Positions 17,868 through 27,260 are shown, counted from the first letter of the stretch. The stretch: 64,000 nt of DNA from JBMOMT01 sp049324835 (GCA_049324835.1 JBMOMT010000046.1:18690-82689); one strand, 5' to 3'. Made by a program: numbers and translations. Notes: generated from the sequence alone by a model not told the origin.

Positions 17868-18809
17868 TTGCCCAAGCTCGTCTGTGTGATTATCCCAACG
17901 TGGAACGGCCGGGCGTTTCTGGCGTATTGTCTGCCTGCCGTAGCGGCGCAACTGGGCGCCGAGGCTGAGTTGGTGGTGGTGGACAATGGCTCGCAAGACG
18001 GCACGGCCGACTGGCTGGCCCAACACTTTCCCCGCGTCAGGCTCCTGCGCAACCCCACCAATCTGGGTTTTGCCGTGGCAGTTAATCAGGGCATCCGGGC
18101 CACGGCGAGCGAATTCGTCGTCCTGCTGAACGATGACACGGTCGTCGATGACGGCTGGCTGGCGGCGCTGATCCAGGCGGCCGGCAGCGATCCGGACGTG
18201 GGCATGTGCGCCTGCCACATCCTCCGGGCTGATGCGCCGCACCTGTTCGATTCGGCCGGCATCGAGGTCGATTGGGCCGGTGTGGCCTGGAATCGCTGGG
18301 CGGGCGATCCGGCAGAGACGCATCCGGGCCTGGAGCCGGAGGCGGTTTTTGGCGCCTGTGGCGCAGCGGCGCTGTACCGGCGCGCCATGCTGGATCAGAT
18401 CGGCCTGTTCGACGAAGATTTTTTCGCCTATTACGAAGACGTCGACCTGGCCTGGCGCGCCCGGCGGGCCGGCTGGCGCTGCCTCTATGTGCCGCGCGCC
18501 CGGCTGTTGCACGCCCACTCTGGCACGGGCCGCCGCGTCCCCGAGCTCAAGCGTTACCTCATTGGCCGCAACAAACTCTGGACGCTGGTCAAGAATTACC
18601 CGCTGGCCTGGCTGTGCTGGCGCTGGCCCCTCATCCTGCTGATCGACGCCGCCATGGCCGTGGGTATGGCCCTCAAAGAGCGGAACGGGGCGTCGCTGCG
18701 CGGGCGGTGGGACGCCCTGCGGGCGCTGCCGCGTTTTTGGCGCAAGCGAACGCCCGGCGCGGGCGAGTCGGCGCCGCTGGTGGCGGCCCGCCCACCGTGG
18801 AAAATGTAG
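17868..18809 (+). CDS. GT2-family glycosyltransferase
   Basis: The protein is 313 residues from TTG 17868. AAGGAG at 17853-17858 supports this start, and no ATG or GTG fits. Motifs: 'IPTWNGRAFL', 'VVDNGSQDGTADWL', 'LLNDDTVVDDGWL', 'FFAYYEDVDLAWRARR'. A weak hydrophobic patch near the C-terminus could associate with the membrane. It is of the same rhamnosyltransferase-like type as the genes at 3918 and 5189 but lacks their Arg-rich extension. First gene after a consensus promoter. Sugar unknown. Confidence 0.87.
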   Translation: MPKLVCVIIPTWNGRAFLAYCLPAVAAQLGAEAELVVVDNGSQDGTADWLAQHFPRVRLLRNPTNLGFAVAVNQGIRATASEFVVLLNDDTVVDDGWLAALIQAAGSDPDVGMCACHILRADAPHLFDSAGIEVDWAGVAWNRWAGDPAETHPGLEPEAVFGACGAAALYRRAMLDQIGLFDEDFFAYYEDVDLAWRARRAGWRCLYVPRARLLHAHSGTGRRVPELKRYLIGRNKLWTLVKNYPLAWLCWRWPLILLIDAAMAVGMALKERNGASLRGRWDALRALPRFWRKRTPGAGESAPLVAARPPWKM

Positions 18810-18866
18810 ACGGTGGGCTGTGTTTACGGCTATGCGGCGGCAGGATGATTGGCGCATGGATTTCAG

Positions 18867-19002
18867 ATTCACGCAGACAAAGGCCCACAAAATCAGCGTT
18901 TATCGGCGTTAATCTGCGTCCTGGTTAAGATCGTAATTTGCCGGTGTCCAACACGGATCAAGATTTTGTTTTCAATGCGTAAAAATCTGTGTGCATCTGT
19001 GT
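18867..19002. repeat. decayed intergenic repeat with ATCTG(C/T)GT units
   Basis: ACGCAGA (18871-18877) and TCTGCGT (18913-18919) form an inverted pair, and ATCTGTGT occurs twice in tandem (18985-18992, 18995-19002). It resembles short dispersed ATCTGCGT/ATCTGTGT repeats that I recall from many uncultured bacterial genomes. No coding frame is convincing. Confidence 0.4.
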
Positions 19003-19019
19003 CCGATGAGCTTGAGGTG

Positions 19020-19034
19020 CGGCAGGAGGCCGCG
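19020..19034 (+). promoter_or_regulatory. ribosome binding site in a hairpin loop
   Basis: GCGGC-AGGAG-GCCGC (19020-19034) would fold into a 5-bp stem that presents AGGAG in the loop, 2 nt before ATG 19037. Almost the same cassette precedes the ATG at 41988. Confidence 0.5.
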
Positions 19035-19036
19035 CT

Positions 19037-20005
19037 ATGAAACTGGTGATCCAGATCCCCTGTTACAACGAAGAGACTACCCTGCCCCTCACCCTCCAGG
19101 ACCTGCCGGCGAGCCTGCCGGGAATCGACTGTCTGGAATGGCTGGTGGTGGACGACGGCAGCATCGACGGCACGGCTGCGGTGGCGCGGCAGATGGGTGT
19201 GCACCACGTGGTGCGGCACCCGCGCAACATGGGCCTGGCCCAGGCCTTTCTCACCGGTCTGGAGGCGGCGCTCAAGGCCGGGGCCGATATCATCGTCAAC
19301 ACCGACGCCGATAACCAATACTGGGGCGCGGACGTCGCTCGACTGGTGCAGCCCATCGTCGACGGCCAGGCCGACATCGTCGTCGGCGACCGGGGCGTGG
19401 GCACGGTGGCCCATTTCTCGCCGCTCAAACGCTGGCTGCAGCGGCTGGGCAGCCGGGTGGTGGGCCTGGCCTCCGGCGCGGCGGTGGCCGACGCCACCAG
19501 CGGCTTTCGCGCCCTCAGCCGCGAGGCCGCGCTGCGCACCATCGTCTACAGCCAATACTCTTACACGCTGGAGACGCTCATCCAGGCCGGCAGCCGGCGC
19601 ATGACGGTGGCCTACGTCCCCATCCGCACCAACCCCCAGATGCGCCGTTCGCGCCTGATGCGCAGCCTGCCGCAGTATCTGGTCAACTCGGGCGCCACCA
19701 TCCTGCGCATCTACACCATGTATCGCCCGTTGCGCGTCTTTTTGGTCATCGGCGGGGCGCTGATCCTGATCGGGTTGGTGATCGGCCTTCGGTTTCTGTT
19801 TTTTTACCTTGCCGGCCGGGGCATGGGCCATGTGCAGTCGCTCATCCTGGCGGCCATCCTGACCATCGTCGGTTTTCAGGTCTGCCTCATCGGCTTGATA
19901 GCCGATCTGGTGGGCTTTAACCGCAAGATTTTGGAAGAAACGCTCTACCGGGTGCGGCAGTTAGAGCTGGAATGGCAGAATGAAAAGCGCCTGGACAAAG
20001 AGTGA
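19037..20005 (+). CDS. DPM1-like GT2 glycosyltransferase with C-terminal membrane helices
   Basis: The protein is 322 residues from ATG 19037. Motifs: 'IQIPCYNEETTLP', 'VVDDGSIDGTA', 'HPRNMGLAQAFLTGLEAAL', 'VNTDADNQYWGADV', 'DATSGFRALSREA'. Two hydrophobic helices (about 233-300) follow the GT-A domain, as in ArnC/DPM-type enzymes that load a sugar onto polyprenyl phosphate. It overlaps the next membrane protein gene by 26 bp, so product and partner are probably coupled; the partner may use the lipid-linked sugar made here (inferred). Confidence 0.87.
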   Translation: MKLVIQIPCYNEETTLPLTLQDLPASLPGIDCLEWLVVDDGSIDGTAAVARQMGVHHVVRHPRNMGLAQAFLTGLEAALKAGADIIVNTDADNQYWGADVARLVQPIVDGQADIVVGDRGVGTVAHFSPLKRWLQRLGSRVVGLASGAAVADATSGFRALSREAALRTIVYSQYSYTLETLIQAGSRRMTVAYVPIRTNPQMRRSRLMRSLPQYLVNSGATILRIYTMYRPLRVFLVIGGALILIGLVIGLRFLFFYLAGRGMGHVQSLILAAILTIVGFQVCLIGLIADLVGFNRKILEETLYRVRQLELEWQNEKRLDKE

Positions 20006-22427
20006 TCGACGGCTCCGGTGGGGGGTGTTCTTTTTGCTGGCGATCTTGCTCTCCACGGCGGGCTGCGCCGAACAATCCGATGCCGCGCAGCCTCTCTCTG
20101 CCCAGCCCGCCGGCGAGATCGCCGGCGAGCGCAGCGTGGGACAGACCTTTGTCGCTCTGGATGACGGCCTGAGCCGCATCGACGTGCTGCTGGCGACCTA
20201 TGCCCGTCACAACAGCGGCCGGCTGGTCTTTGGTCTGAGACAAGCGCCCGCCGGCGCCGACGACCTGGTCCGCATCGAGGTCGAGGCAGCGACGATCCGG
20301 GACAACGCCTATCACGCTTTTCGCTTCGATCCGATCCCCGATTCGGGCGGGCGCTCGTTTTACTTTTTTTTGCAGGCGCCGGAGGCCGCGCCCGGCAACG
20401 CCGTGACGGTCTGGCAGAGCGCGCTCGATATCTACCCCGGCGGCAGCGCCGTCGTCGCCGGGCAGCCGCAATCGACCGACCTGGTCTTTCGCGCCTTTAC
20501 GCGCTACGATCTGGCCGAGCTGGCGGCCGATGTCCGGTGGGGGCTGGGTCAGCGCGGCTGGGTATTGCTCGTGGGTGGGCTGTTGTTCACCCTGCCGGGT
20601 TTCGCGCTGAGCCTGTGGCTGCCACGCGACAGGTCGATTCCCCTGGTCGAGTGTGTGATCCTGAGCACGGGCCTGAGCCTGGCGATCCTGGTTCTGCTGG
20701 TGTATCTGGCCCAGATTTTTCCTCTGCGGCTGGGGCCATGGGCGGCGTGGGGGCTGCTGCTGGTATCGGCGTTGATGGTCGGGTGGCGTCGGCGCGGCGC
20801 GCTGACGCGCTGGCGGCCCGATCCGGCTCACCTGGCTCTGGGCATCGTTTTCGGCCTGACGCTGGCCGTGCGGCTGCTGGCGGCGGCCGATCTGGCAGCG
20901 CCCATGTGGGGTGATTCCTACCAGCACACCCTGATCCTGCAACTGGTGCTGGATCACGGCGGGCTGTTTCAATCCTGGCAGCCGTATGCGCCGCTGGCCT
21001 CGTTCACCTATCATTTTGGCTTTCACGCCGCGGCTGCCTTTTTCCAGTGGCTCACCGGTCTTTCGGCGCTGTCTACGGTGTTGTGGGCGGGCCAGATGCT
21101 GAATGCTCTGGCCGTGTTGGCTCTCTACCCGCTGGCGGTGAAAATCGCGGCGGGCAATCGTTGGGCAGGCGTGGCGGCCGTCGCGATCGCCGGGTTATTC
21201 TCCCAGATGCCCATGTACTATGTCAATTGGGGGCGGTACACCCAACTGGCTGGCCAGGTCATGTTGCCCGTGGTGATGTGGCTCACCTGGGAGGTGTTGG
21301 AGCGCCGCCAGCGCGACTGGCGTTTGGCGGCCGTGGCGGCGCTGGCGGTGGCCGGCCTGGCGCTGACGCACTATCGTGTGTTGTTGATCTATGCCGCCTT
21401 TGCCCTGGCGCTGGGCCTGATCGGGCTCTGGCGGCGGCGGGACAGGCCCACAGAAGTGATTCTGCGCCTCGGCGCGCTGGGCGGCGCGGCCCTGCTCATC
21501 ACCCTGCCGTGGCTGGTCCACTCGCAGGCGGGCAGGCTGCCGCATTGGATGGGCAATCGTCTGGATGCGCCCGCGGCGGTATCGGCCCTTGCCCAGGCGG
21601 CAGAGGCGGTGGCGCAGGTGTTGAGCCACACGGATGGCTGGCTGCTGGGTCTGGCGGCGCTGGGCGGCCTGTGGAGTGCGCTCAAAAGGCAGCGCGGCGG
21701 CGTAACGATCTCGTTGTGGCTGGCGGCGAGTTTTTTGCTGGCCAACCTGCACCTGCTTGGATTGGCCGGTGGGGGGATCGTGGACAATTTTACCCTGGCC
21801 ATCGCGGCCTATATTCCCCTGGCTCTGCTGGCTGGCCTCCTGATCGGCGGCCTGATCGATGCCGGCCGCGCGCGCTGGAAACAGGGCACAGAGCGACTGG
21901 TCCTGATCGGGGTGTGTGTTCTGGGGCTGTGGGGCGGGGCGCAGCGCTTCACCGATGTCGAGCCGGCCACTCACGCCCTCCTCACCCGCCAGGACCTGGC
22001 CGCCATGGGCTGGATCCGGGCGCACGTACCACCCGACGCCAGGTTTCTGATCAATTCGTTGCGCGCGTATGGCGGTAGAGCGGTGGTGGGCTCGGATGGC
22101 GGCTGGTGGCTGCCGCTGCTCACCGGCCGGGCCAACACCGTGCCGCCGCTGACTTATAGCCTGGAGCAGGGGAGCGAGCCGGGTTATTTCGAGCAGGTGG
22201 CGGCTTTTGCCGACCGGCTGCAGGGGGCCGCTCTGGACGCGCCGGAAACGCGAGCCTGGCTGCGGCAGCAGGGTGTGACGCACGTCTACATCGGCCAGCA
22301 GCAGGGGCGGGTCAACTATTCCGGCAGCGAGGTGTTGGACGCCGACGCTCTTTTGGACAGCCGGTACTACCGGCCGGTTTACCACGAGGACGAGGTCTGG
22401 GTATTCGAGTTGGTCGTTGATGAATGA
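19980..22427 (+). CDS. large multi-spanning membrane protein with G-Q-T-F domain (GT-C candidate)
   Basis: The protein is 815 residues from ATG 19980. The first helix ends in a lipobox-like 'LLSTAGC' near residue 27. An extracytoplasmic G-Q-T-F domain follows (about 48-155: 'RSVGQTFVALDDGLSRIDV', 'IPDSGGRSFYFFLQAP'). About 12 helices come next, with 'APMWGDSYQHTLI' in a loop after a helix, reminiscent of the acidic first loop of GT-C transferases. A soluble C-terminal part ('PPDARFLINSLRAYGG') follows. Likely a membrane sugar transferase or polymerase partner in glycan assembly; the family assignment is tentative. Confidence 0.75.
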   Translation: MKSAWTKSDRRLRWGVFFLLAILLSTAGCAEQSDAAQPLSAQPAGEIAGERSVGQTFVALDDGLSRIDVLLATYARHNSGRLVFGLRQAPAGADDLVRIEVEAATIRDNAYHAFRFDPIPDSGGRSFYFFLQAPEAAPGNAVTVWQSALDIYPGGSAVVAGQPQSTDLVFRAFTRYDLAELAADVRWGLGQRGWVLLVGGLLFTLPGFALSLWLPRDRSIPLVECVILSTGLSLAILVLLVYLAQIFPLRLGPWAAWGLLLVSALMVGWRRRGALTRWRPDPAHLALGIVFGLTLAVRLLAAADLAAPMWGDSYQHTLILQLVLDHGGLFQSWQPYAPLASFTYHFGFHAAAAFFQWLTGLSALSTVLWAGQMLNALAVLALYPLAVKIAAGNRWAGVAAVAIAGLFSQMPMYYVNWGRYTQLAGQVMLPVVMWLTWEVLERRQRDWRLAAVAALAVAGLALTHYRVLLIYAAFALALGLIGLWRRRDRPTEVILRLGALGGAALLITLPWLVHSQAGRLPHWMGNRLDAPAAVSALAQAAEAVAQVLSHTDGWLLGLAALGGLWSALKRQRGGVTISLWLAASFLLANLHLLGLAGGGIVDNFTLAIAAYIPLALLAGLLIGGLIDAGRARWKQGTERLVLIGVCVLGLWGGAQRFTDVEPATHALLTRQDLAAMGWIRAHVPPDARFLINSLRAYGGRAVVGSDGGWWLPLLTGRANTVPPLTYSLEQGSEPGYFEQVAAFADRLQGAALDAPETRAWLRQQGVTHVYIGQQQGRVNYSGSEVLDADALLDSRYYRPVYHEDEVWVFELVVDE

Positions 22428-22443
22428 TGGTACGGGTTCAGCT

Positions 22444-23598
22444 ATGACAAACCGACCTCTGCGCGTGTGTTACTTTGGCACCTACCGGGCCAACTATTCA
22501 CGCAACCAGATCCTGATCGCGGGCCTGCGGCAGGCCGGGGTGGAGGTTGTCGAGTGCCACGCGCCGCTGTGGCGCGGCATCGAGGATCGGGTGCAGGCGG
22601 CCAGCGGCGGCTGGCGGCGGCCCGGATTTTTATGGCGTGTGCTCCGCACCTATTGGCGGCTTTTGCGCGCCTATGCGCGCGTCGGCGATTTCGACGTCAT
22701 GGTGTTGGGCTATCCGGGTCAGTTGGACGTTTTCCTGGCGCGTCTGCTCACCTGGCAACGGCGCAAACCGCTGGTGCTGGACGTGTTCATGTCGATCTAT
22801 TTGATCGCTGCCGAGCGGGGGTTGGTGGCCAAAAGCCCGTTCACCGGGCGATGGATCGGTCGGTTGGAGAGATGGGCCTGTCTGCTTCCGGAGCGGTTGA
22901 TCATCGACACGGCTGCCTATCGCGATTGGTTTGTCGAAACCTATCACCTTGCGCCTGAGCGGTTTCGTCTGGTGCCCACGGGCGCGGACGATCGTATTTT
23001 TACACCCGTGCCGGCCCAAGAGCGTGGGCCGGGCTTTTGTGTCATGCAATACAGCGGCTACCTGCCCGGCACCGGCGTCGATGTCATCCTCGAAGCGGCC
23101 AGCCGTCTGCAGGATGAGCCGGATATTCACTTTCACCTGTTGGGTGATGGGCAGCTCAAACCGCAGGCAGTGGCCCAGGCGCAAAGGCTGGGATTAAAAA
23201 ACGTGACCTTTTTCGGTTGGGTGGACAAACACGAGCTGCCCTTGCGGGCGGCCGCGGCCGATGTCTGTCTGGGCGTATTTGCGCGCGCCGAACAATCGGA
23301 GCGGACGGTGGTGAACAAGGTCTACGAGGCGCTGGCCATGGCCAAGCCGCTCATCACCGGCGACTCGCCGACCGTCCGGGAGCACCTTGTCGATGGCGAG
23401 GAGGTGTTGTTGGTGCCACGCGAGGATCCAGATGCTCTGGCCCGGACCATTCTGCGCCTGTGGAACGATCCGGCCCTGGCCCGTTCTCTGGCCGAGCGGG
23501 GGCACGGGCGCTACCTGGCCGAGTATGCCATCGCCAGCCTGGGAGAAAAGCTGCGCCGGCATCTTCGAGAGCTCCTGGTCGAAAGAAAACAGGTATGA
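22444..23598 (+). CDS. GT4-family glycosyltransferase
   Basis: The protein is 384 residues from ATG 22444. In-frame ATGs at 22417 and 22420 are also possible, and none has a clear ribosome site. It starts 'LRVCYFGTYRANYSRNQ', with 'MQYSGYLPGTGVDVILEAA' in the nucleotide-binding half and 'NKVYEALAMAKPLITGDSP', the E-x7-E-like site of GT4 enzymes. Cytoplasmic. It follows the large membrane protein and overlaps the flippase gene by ATGA (23595-23598). Confidence 0.85.
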   Translation: MTNRPLRVCYFGTYRANYSRNQILIAGLRQAGVEVVECHAPLWRGIEDRVQAASGGWRRPGFLWRVLRTYWRLLRAYARVGDFDVMVLGYPGQLDVFLARLLTWQRRKPLVLDVFMSIYLIAAERGLVAKSPFTGRWIGRLERWACLLPERLIIDTAAYRDWFVETYHLAPERFRLVPTGADDRIFTPVPAQERGPGFCVMQYSGYLPGTGVDVILEAASRLQDEPDIHFHLLGDGQLKPQAVAQAQRLGLKNVTFFGWVDKHELPLRAAAADVCLGVFARAEQSERTVVNKVYEALAMAKPLITGDSPTVREHLVDGEEVLLVPREDPDALARTILRLWNDPALARSLAERGHGRYLAEYAIASLGEKLRRHLRELLVERKQV

Positions 23599-24842
23599 AA
23601 TTCCTCACCCTGAGCAATTGGGCGGTGGTGCTGCTTGGCCTGGTCGTCAACCAGGGCGTCAATGCGCTGGTGCTGATCGTCATTGCCCGCCAGGTGTCGC
23701 CGGTCGAGTACGGGCAATACCTGGCCTGTTATGGATTGGCCAGCCTGATGATCGTTTTGCCCAATGCCGGGCTCGATGCCTTTTTGCTGGCCCGTGGCAG
23801 CGCCGATCCGGCCAACATGCCGCGCTGGTGGCAGAGCTCGGTGCGGCTGCGGCTGCGGCTGCTCCTGCTGTGGCTGGGGTTGATGATCCTGCTGAGTTTT
23901 TGCCTGGCTCCAGATACCTACCCGCTGGCCGTTTTGCTGCCTGTCACCGTGGGGTTGGCCTGTGATAGCCTGACGTTGCTGTCCTATTCGGCGTTGCGCG
24001 GCCTGGGTCGCCACGGACCGGTCACGGCAGCCCAGGTATTGGCCGCTTTGCTTCTGTTGGGGGTGACACTGGCCTGGCCGTTCGGTTCCGGGCAGATCGT
24101 CCGATTTTGTATCTTTCGGGCGTTGCTCTCGGCGATTTTCGTCGCACCGGTGGGGTTGCTGGTGCGGCAATTCTTGCGGCAGCCCGTCGGGGTTACACCG
24201 GTTCGGTGTCTGTTTCAACAGGCCCGCCCCTTTGCCCTGGCCGACGTGGCCACAGCCGTCTATATGAAAGCCGATCTGACTATCGTTTCACTTTTCCTGG
24301 GGTCGGTGGGCGCCAGTGTCTATGGGCCGGCTTTGAGTATCGTCAACATGTCCTTTTTAGTGCCCAACGCACTCTATTTTTTCATGTTGCCGTTTCTCGC
24401 CAGGTCTTTTGCTGCCGACCGGCGCAGGTTCGCCCGGGTGGGTGCAGCGCAGCTTGGTATACAAGCGCTCTCCGGCATGGCGCTGGCGGCGATTCTGTTC
24501 TGGCTGGCCCCGATGACGATCCGGCAGGTGTTTGGCTCCGATTACGCTTCGTCGGTGCTGGTGCTCAAGCTGCTGAGCCCTATCCTGGTGCTCAAATCGT
24601 GCAGCTTTGGCCTGGCGGCGATTCTCACAGCTGCTGATCTACAGCCCTGGCGCACAGCAGTGCAGGTGGTGTGTGCCCTGTTCAACACCACTGCCAACCT
24701 GGTGGTGATCGGCACGTTGGGCATTCTGGGAGTGGCGATGGTCTACCTGTTCAGCGAGGCGCTGCTGCTGGCCGGGTACGTCTGGGCGGCCCATCGCCGG
24801 CGTGTGGGGCGTGGGGCCGTGCTGGGGCTGGCGCAGGCGTGA
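23595..24842 (+). CDS. Wzx-type polysaccharide flippase
   Basis: The protein is 415 residues from ATG 23595, coupled to the preceding GT4 gene. It has about 12 predicted helices. The N-terminus, 'NWAVVLLGLVVNQGVNALVLI' followed by 'ARQVSPVEYGQYLACYGLA', is typical of the MATE/Wzx-like polysaccharide_synt family. It would move lipid-linked repeat units across the membrane. Its presence argues for a Wzx-dependent route; no clear Wzy polymerase or chain-length regulator is visible, although one of the large membrane proteins might serve. Confidence 0.85.
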   Translation: MKFLTLSNWAVVLLGLVVNQGVNALVLIVIARQVSPVEYGQYLACYGLASLMIVLPNAGLDAFLLARGSADPANMPRWWQSSVRLRLRLLLLWLGLMILLSFCLAPDTYPLAVLLPVTVGLACDSLTLLSYSALRGLGRHGPVTAAQVLAALLLLGVTLAWPFGSGQIVRFCIFRALLSAIFVAPVGLLVRQFLRQPVGVTPVRCLFQQARPFALADVATAVYMKADLTIVSLFLGSVGASVYGPALSIVNMSFLVPNALYFFMLPFLARSFAADRRRFARVGAAQLGIQALSGMALAAILFWLAPMTIRQVFGSDYASSVLVLKLLSPILVLKSCSFGLAAILTAADLQPWRTAVQVVCALFNTTANLVVIGTLGILGVAMVYLFSEALLLAGYVWAAHRRRVGRGAVLGLAQA

Positions 24843-26083
24843 ATATCCTGCTGATCCATCTCTACTCGGCGCAAAATCTGGGCGACGACGCCATCATGTA
24901 CGAAACGCTGCGTGGCCTGAACGAGATCTATCCCGATGCACGGGTGACTCTGGCGGCGAGCGATCCGGATAGCTGGCGCAAGTATCGTGGCGTGATGACG
25001 GTTGGCTCACTGACGACCTGGGTGGCCCGCCTGGACGAGGGTCGCTGGCGCGCCAGAGTGTTGGCTGTGCCGTTGTATCTTTTCCTGTTGACGCTGAGTG
25101 TTTTACTGCATCGATTTTTCCGGCTCAGGCTGTTGTTTGGATCGGAGGAGAAACGTCGTCTGCTCTTGGCCTATTACACCGCCGATCTGGTGCTCAGTTG
25201 CGGCGGCGGAAACTTGTACGCCCACGCGCCGCTCAGCCCGTTTTTCCTCTGGTCGCTCCTGACGCTGGCGCTGGCGCTTGGTCTGGGCAAACGAGTGATC
25301 ATGCTGCCCCAGTCGGTGGGGCCTATCGAAGGGCGTTTTCAACGCATGGCGGCCCGCTTGCTGTTCGACCGTGTTGCCTGGATGCTGCTTCGGGAACAGC
25401 GCTCGATCGATTTCGTGCAGCGTGTCATGCATCTGAGAAGGCAGCCCGTTCTTCTGCCAGACCTGGCTTTTGGCCCCACGCCGGCAGTGGCCTCACCGGT
25501 AGACCTGGCTGGCTCTCAGGACGGGCCGCGCATCGGCGTCACGGTCATCGACCGGGCGGTGCAGGTCAGGGCCTTTTCCGGCCAGGAAACCTACGAGGCG
25601 GCTGTGGCCTCGGCTCTGATCCGGTTGAGCCGGGATCGTGGCGCCAGCCTCTACCTTTTTTCACAGTGCAACGGGCCCAACCTGGCCCACGATGACCGAT
25701 GGGCAGTCCGTCGCCTCTACCATCGTTTGCAGGAGCAAGGTGTGGGGGCAGCCGTGTTCGATGCTTTTGACAGTTCACTGGCGCTCAAATCGGCCTACGC
25801 ATCCATGGATTGCCTGCTCGGTTCCCGCATGCACAGCGCCATCCTGGCTCTGAGTGGTGCCGTGCCGGTGGTGTTGATCGGCTACCAGCCTAAATCTTTT
25901 GGCGTGATGGAATCCTTGGGCCTGGAACAGTACTGCTGCGACATCGAAACGGTGACGGCGGATCGGCTGTACGAGATGGTCTGCCAGGCCCTGGACAATC
26001 GGGCGCAGATCGCTCAGTTCGTTGCAGCGCGTTATGCTGAAACCCAGGCTCGGCTGCGGGAATGGACGCGTTACCTTGAATGA
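24839..26083 (+). CDS. polysaccharide pyruvyl transferase family protein
   Basis: The protein is 414 residues from GTG 24839, overlapping the flippase stop (GTGA). 'ILLIHLYSAQNLGDDAIMYETL' is the family N-terminus. 'LSCGGGNLYAHAPLSPFFLW' and 'CLLGSRMHSAILALSGAVPVVLIGYQPKS' (conserved R-M-H) follow further on. It resembles the CsaB/WcaK branch. The role is ketal pyruvylation of a surface glycan, inferred from family and context. This is the second such gene in the locus (first at 9674), and the two differ a lot. Confidence 0.86.
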   Translation: MNILLIHLYSAQNLGDDAIMYETLRGLNEIYPDARVTLAASDPDSWRKYRGVMTVGSLTTWVARLDEGRWRARVLAVPLYLFLLTLSVLLHRFFRLRLLFGSEEKRRLLLAYYTADLVLSCGGGNLYAHAPLSPFFLWSLLTLALALGLGKRVIMLPQSVGPIEGRFQRMAARLLFDRVAWMLLREQRSIDFVQRVMHLRRQPVLLPDLAFGPTPAVASPVDLAGSQDGPRIGVTVIDRAVQVRAFSGQETYEAAVASALIRLSRDRGASLYLFSQCNGPNLAHDDRWAVRRLYHRLQEQGVGAAVFDAFDSSLALKSAYASMDCLLGSRMHSAILALSGAVPVVLIGYQPKSFGVMESLGLEQYCCDIETVTADRLYEMVCQALDNRAQIAQFVAARYAETQARLREWTRYLE

Positions 26084-27260
26084 TCAGCGGCCCATACGAG
26101 TGGTCCAACTGGTGGCCGGCGTGGCCATCGGCGATCAGGCCAGCGGCGCCGAGTACTTTGGCCTTCAGCTTGCACGGCACCTAGACAGGCCCGAGTTCGA
26201 GCCAGTGATCTTGGCCATGTGGCGGTACAACTCGGTGGCCGAACAAAAGTGGTTGGAAATTCTGAGCCACGAGGGTCTACCGGTCACCGGGCTGACAACC
26301 GTGGGCCGTTACCCCCTGTTCGATCTGGGGCCGATCTTGGCCAGGCTATGGGCCTTTACCAGCGCTTTCAAACCGGATATCATCAACAGCCATTCGCAGC
26401 GAGGCGATCTGCTGGCCGCGCTGGTACACCTGCTGCATCCGCACCATCCACGGGCAGTTCGCACGGTGCACATCGACCAACCCTGGCTCAACCGGCGCTA
26501 CACCGATTTGGTTTTCGACAAAGTCCTGTTTCCGTTGTTGTTTAACGTCGAAGTGGCCATTTCACAGACGGTGCGGTTCAAGCTGGACAATCGGCTCTTG
26601 GCCCGGCTGGTGGGCAAAAAATCGGTGCTGTGTTATAACGGCATCGACGCCAGATTCTTCAGCCCGGAATTCGCTGTCGCCAATCGCGGCGAGTTGCCCG
26701 CTGGTGTGCCGGACGTGCGGCCCCGCCTGGGCGTGATCGGCAGGATGACCAGACAAAAAGGCTTACCCTATCTCGTGCAGGCCCTGCACCTGATGAACCA
26801 GCAACGAGCGGTGCACCTGATGGTCATCGGCACCGGCCCACTGGAAACAGAAATCGAACAGCAGGTGCAGGCATTGGGCCTGGGTGAACGGGTTCATTTC
26901 CTGGGCAGTCGTAACGACGTGATGCGCATTCTGCCTCACCTGGATATGGTCGTCTCTTCTTCGTTGTGGGAGGGCCTGCCCACCGTTCTGCTGGAGGCGA
27001 TGGCGCTGCACGTGCCGGTGGTCGCCACCGACGTGTCTGGCAGCCGCGAGATCGTCTGCACAGGTCAAACCGGCATCCTGGTGCCGCCGCAGGACCCTGC
27101 GCGCCTGGCTGAGGCCATTCTGTGGTTATTGGATCGCCCAGCAGAGGCGCGGGCGATGGCCCACAATGCTCATCGAGTGGCCGCTGATTACACCGTACAG
27201 AACACCGCTACCCGCTACGCCGAGTTGTACCGTCGACTGGCGAAAAAAAAGACCTCCTGA
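26076..27260 (+). CDS. GT4-family glycosyltransferase
   Basis: The protein is 394 residues from TTG 26076. ATG 26022 would overlap the previous gene by 62 bp, and GTG 26100 is also possible. It has 'RVVQLVAGVAIGDQASGAEYF' near the start, 'LGVIGRMTRQKGLPYLVQAL' and 'SSLWEGLPTVLLEAMALHVP', a textbook GT4 nucleotide-sugar site with E-x7-E. Last gene of the polysaccharide locus: the stop codon TGA lies inside the stem of a strong terminator. Confidence 0.87.
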   Translation: MNDQRPIRVVQLVAGVAIGDQASGAEYFGLQLARHLDRPEFEPVILAMWRYNSVAEQKWLEILSHEGLPVTGLTTVGRYPLFDLGPILARLWAFTSAFKPDIINSHSQRGDLLAALVHLLHPHHPRAVRTVHIDQPWLNRRYTDLVFDKVLFPLLFNVEVAISQTVRFKLDNRLLARLVGKKSVLCYNGIDARFFSPEFAVANRGELPAGVPDVRPRLGVIGRMTRQKGLPYLVQALHLMNQQRAVHLMVIGTGPLETEIEQQVQALGLGERVHFLGSRNDVMRILPHLDMVVSSSLWEGLPTVLLEAMALHVPVVATDVSGSREIVCTGQTGILVPPQDPARLAEAILWLLDRPAEARAMAHNAHRVAADYTVQNTATRYAELYRRLAKKKTS

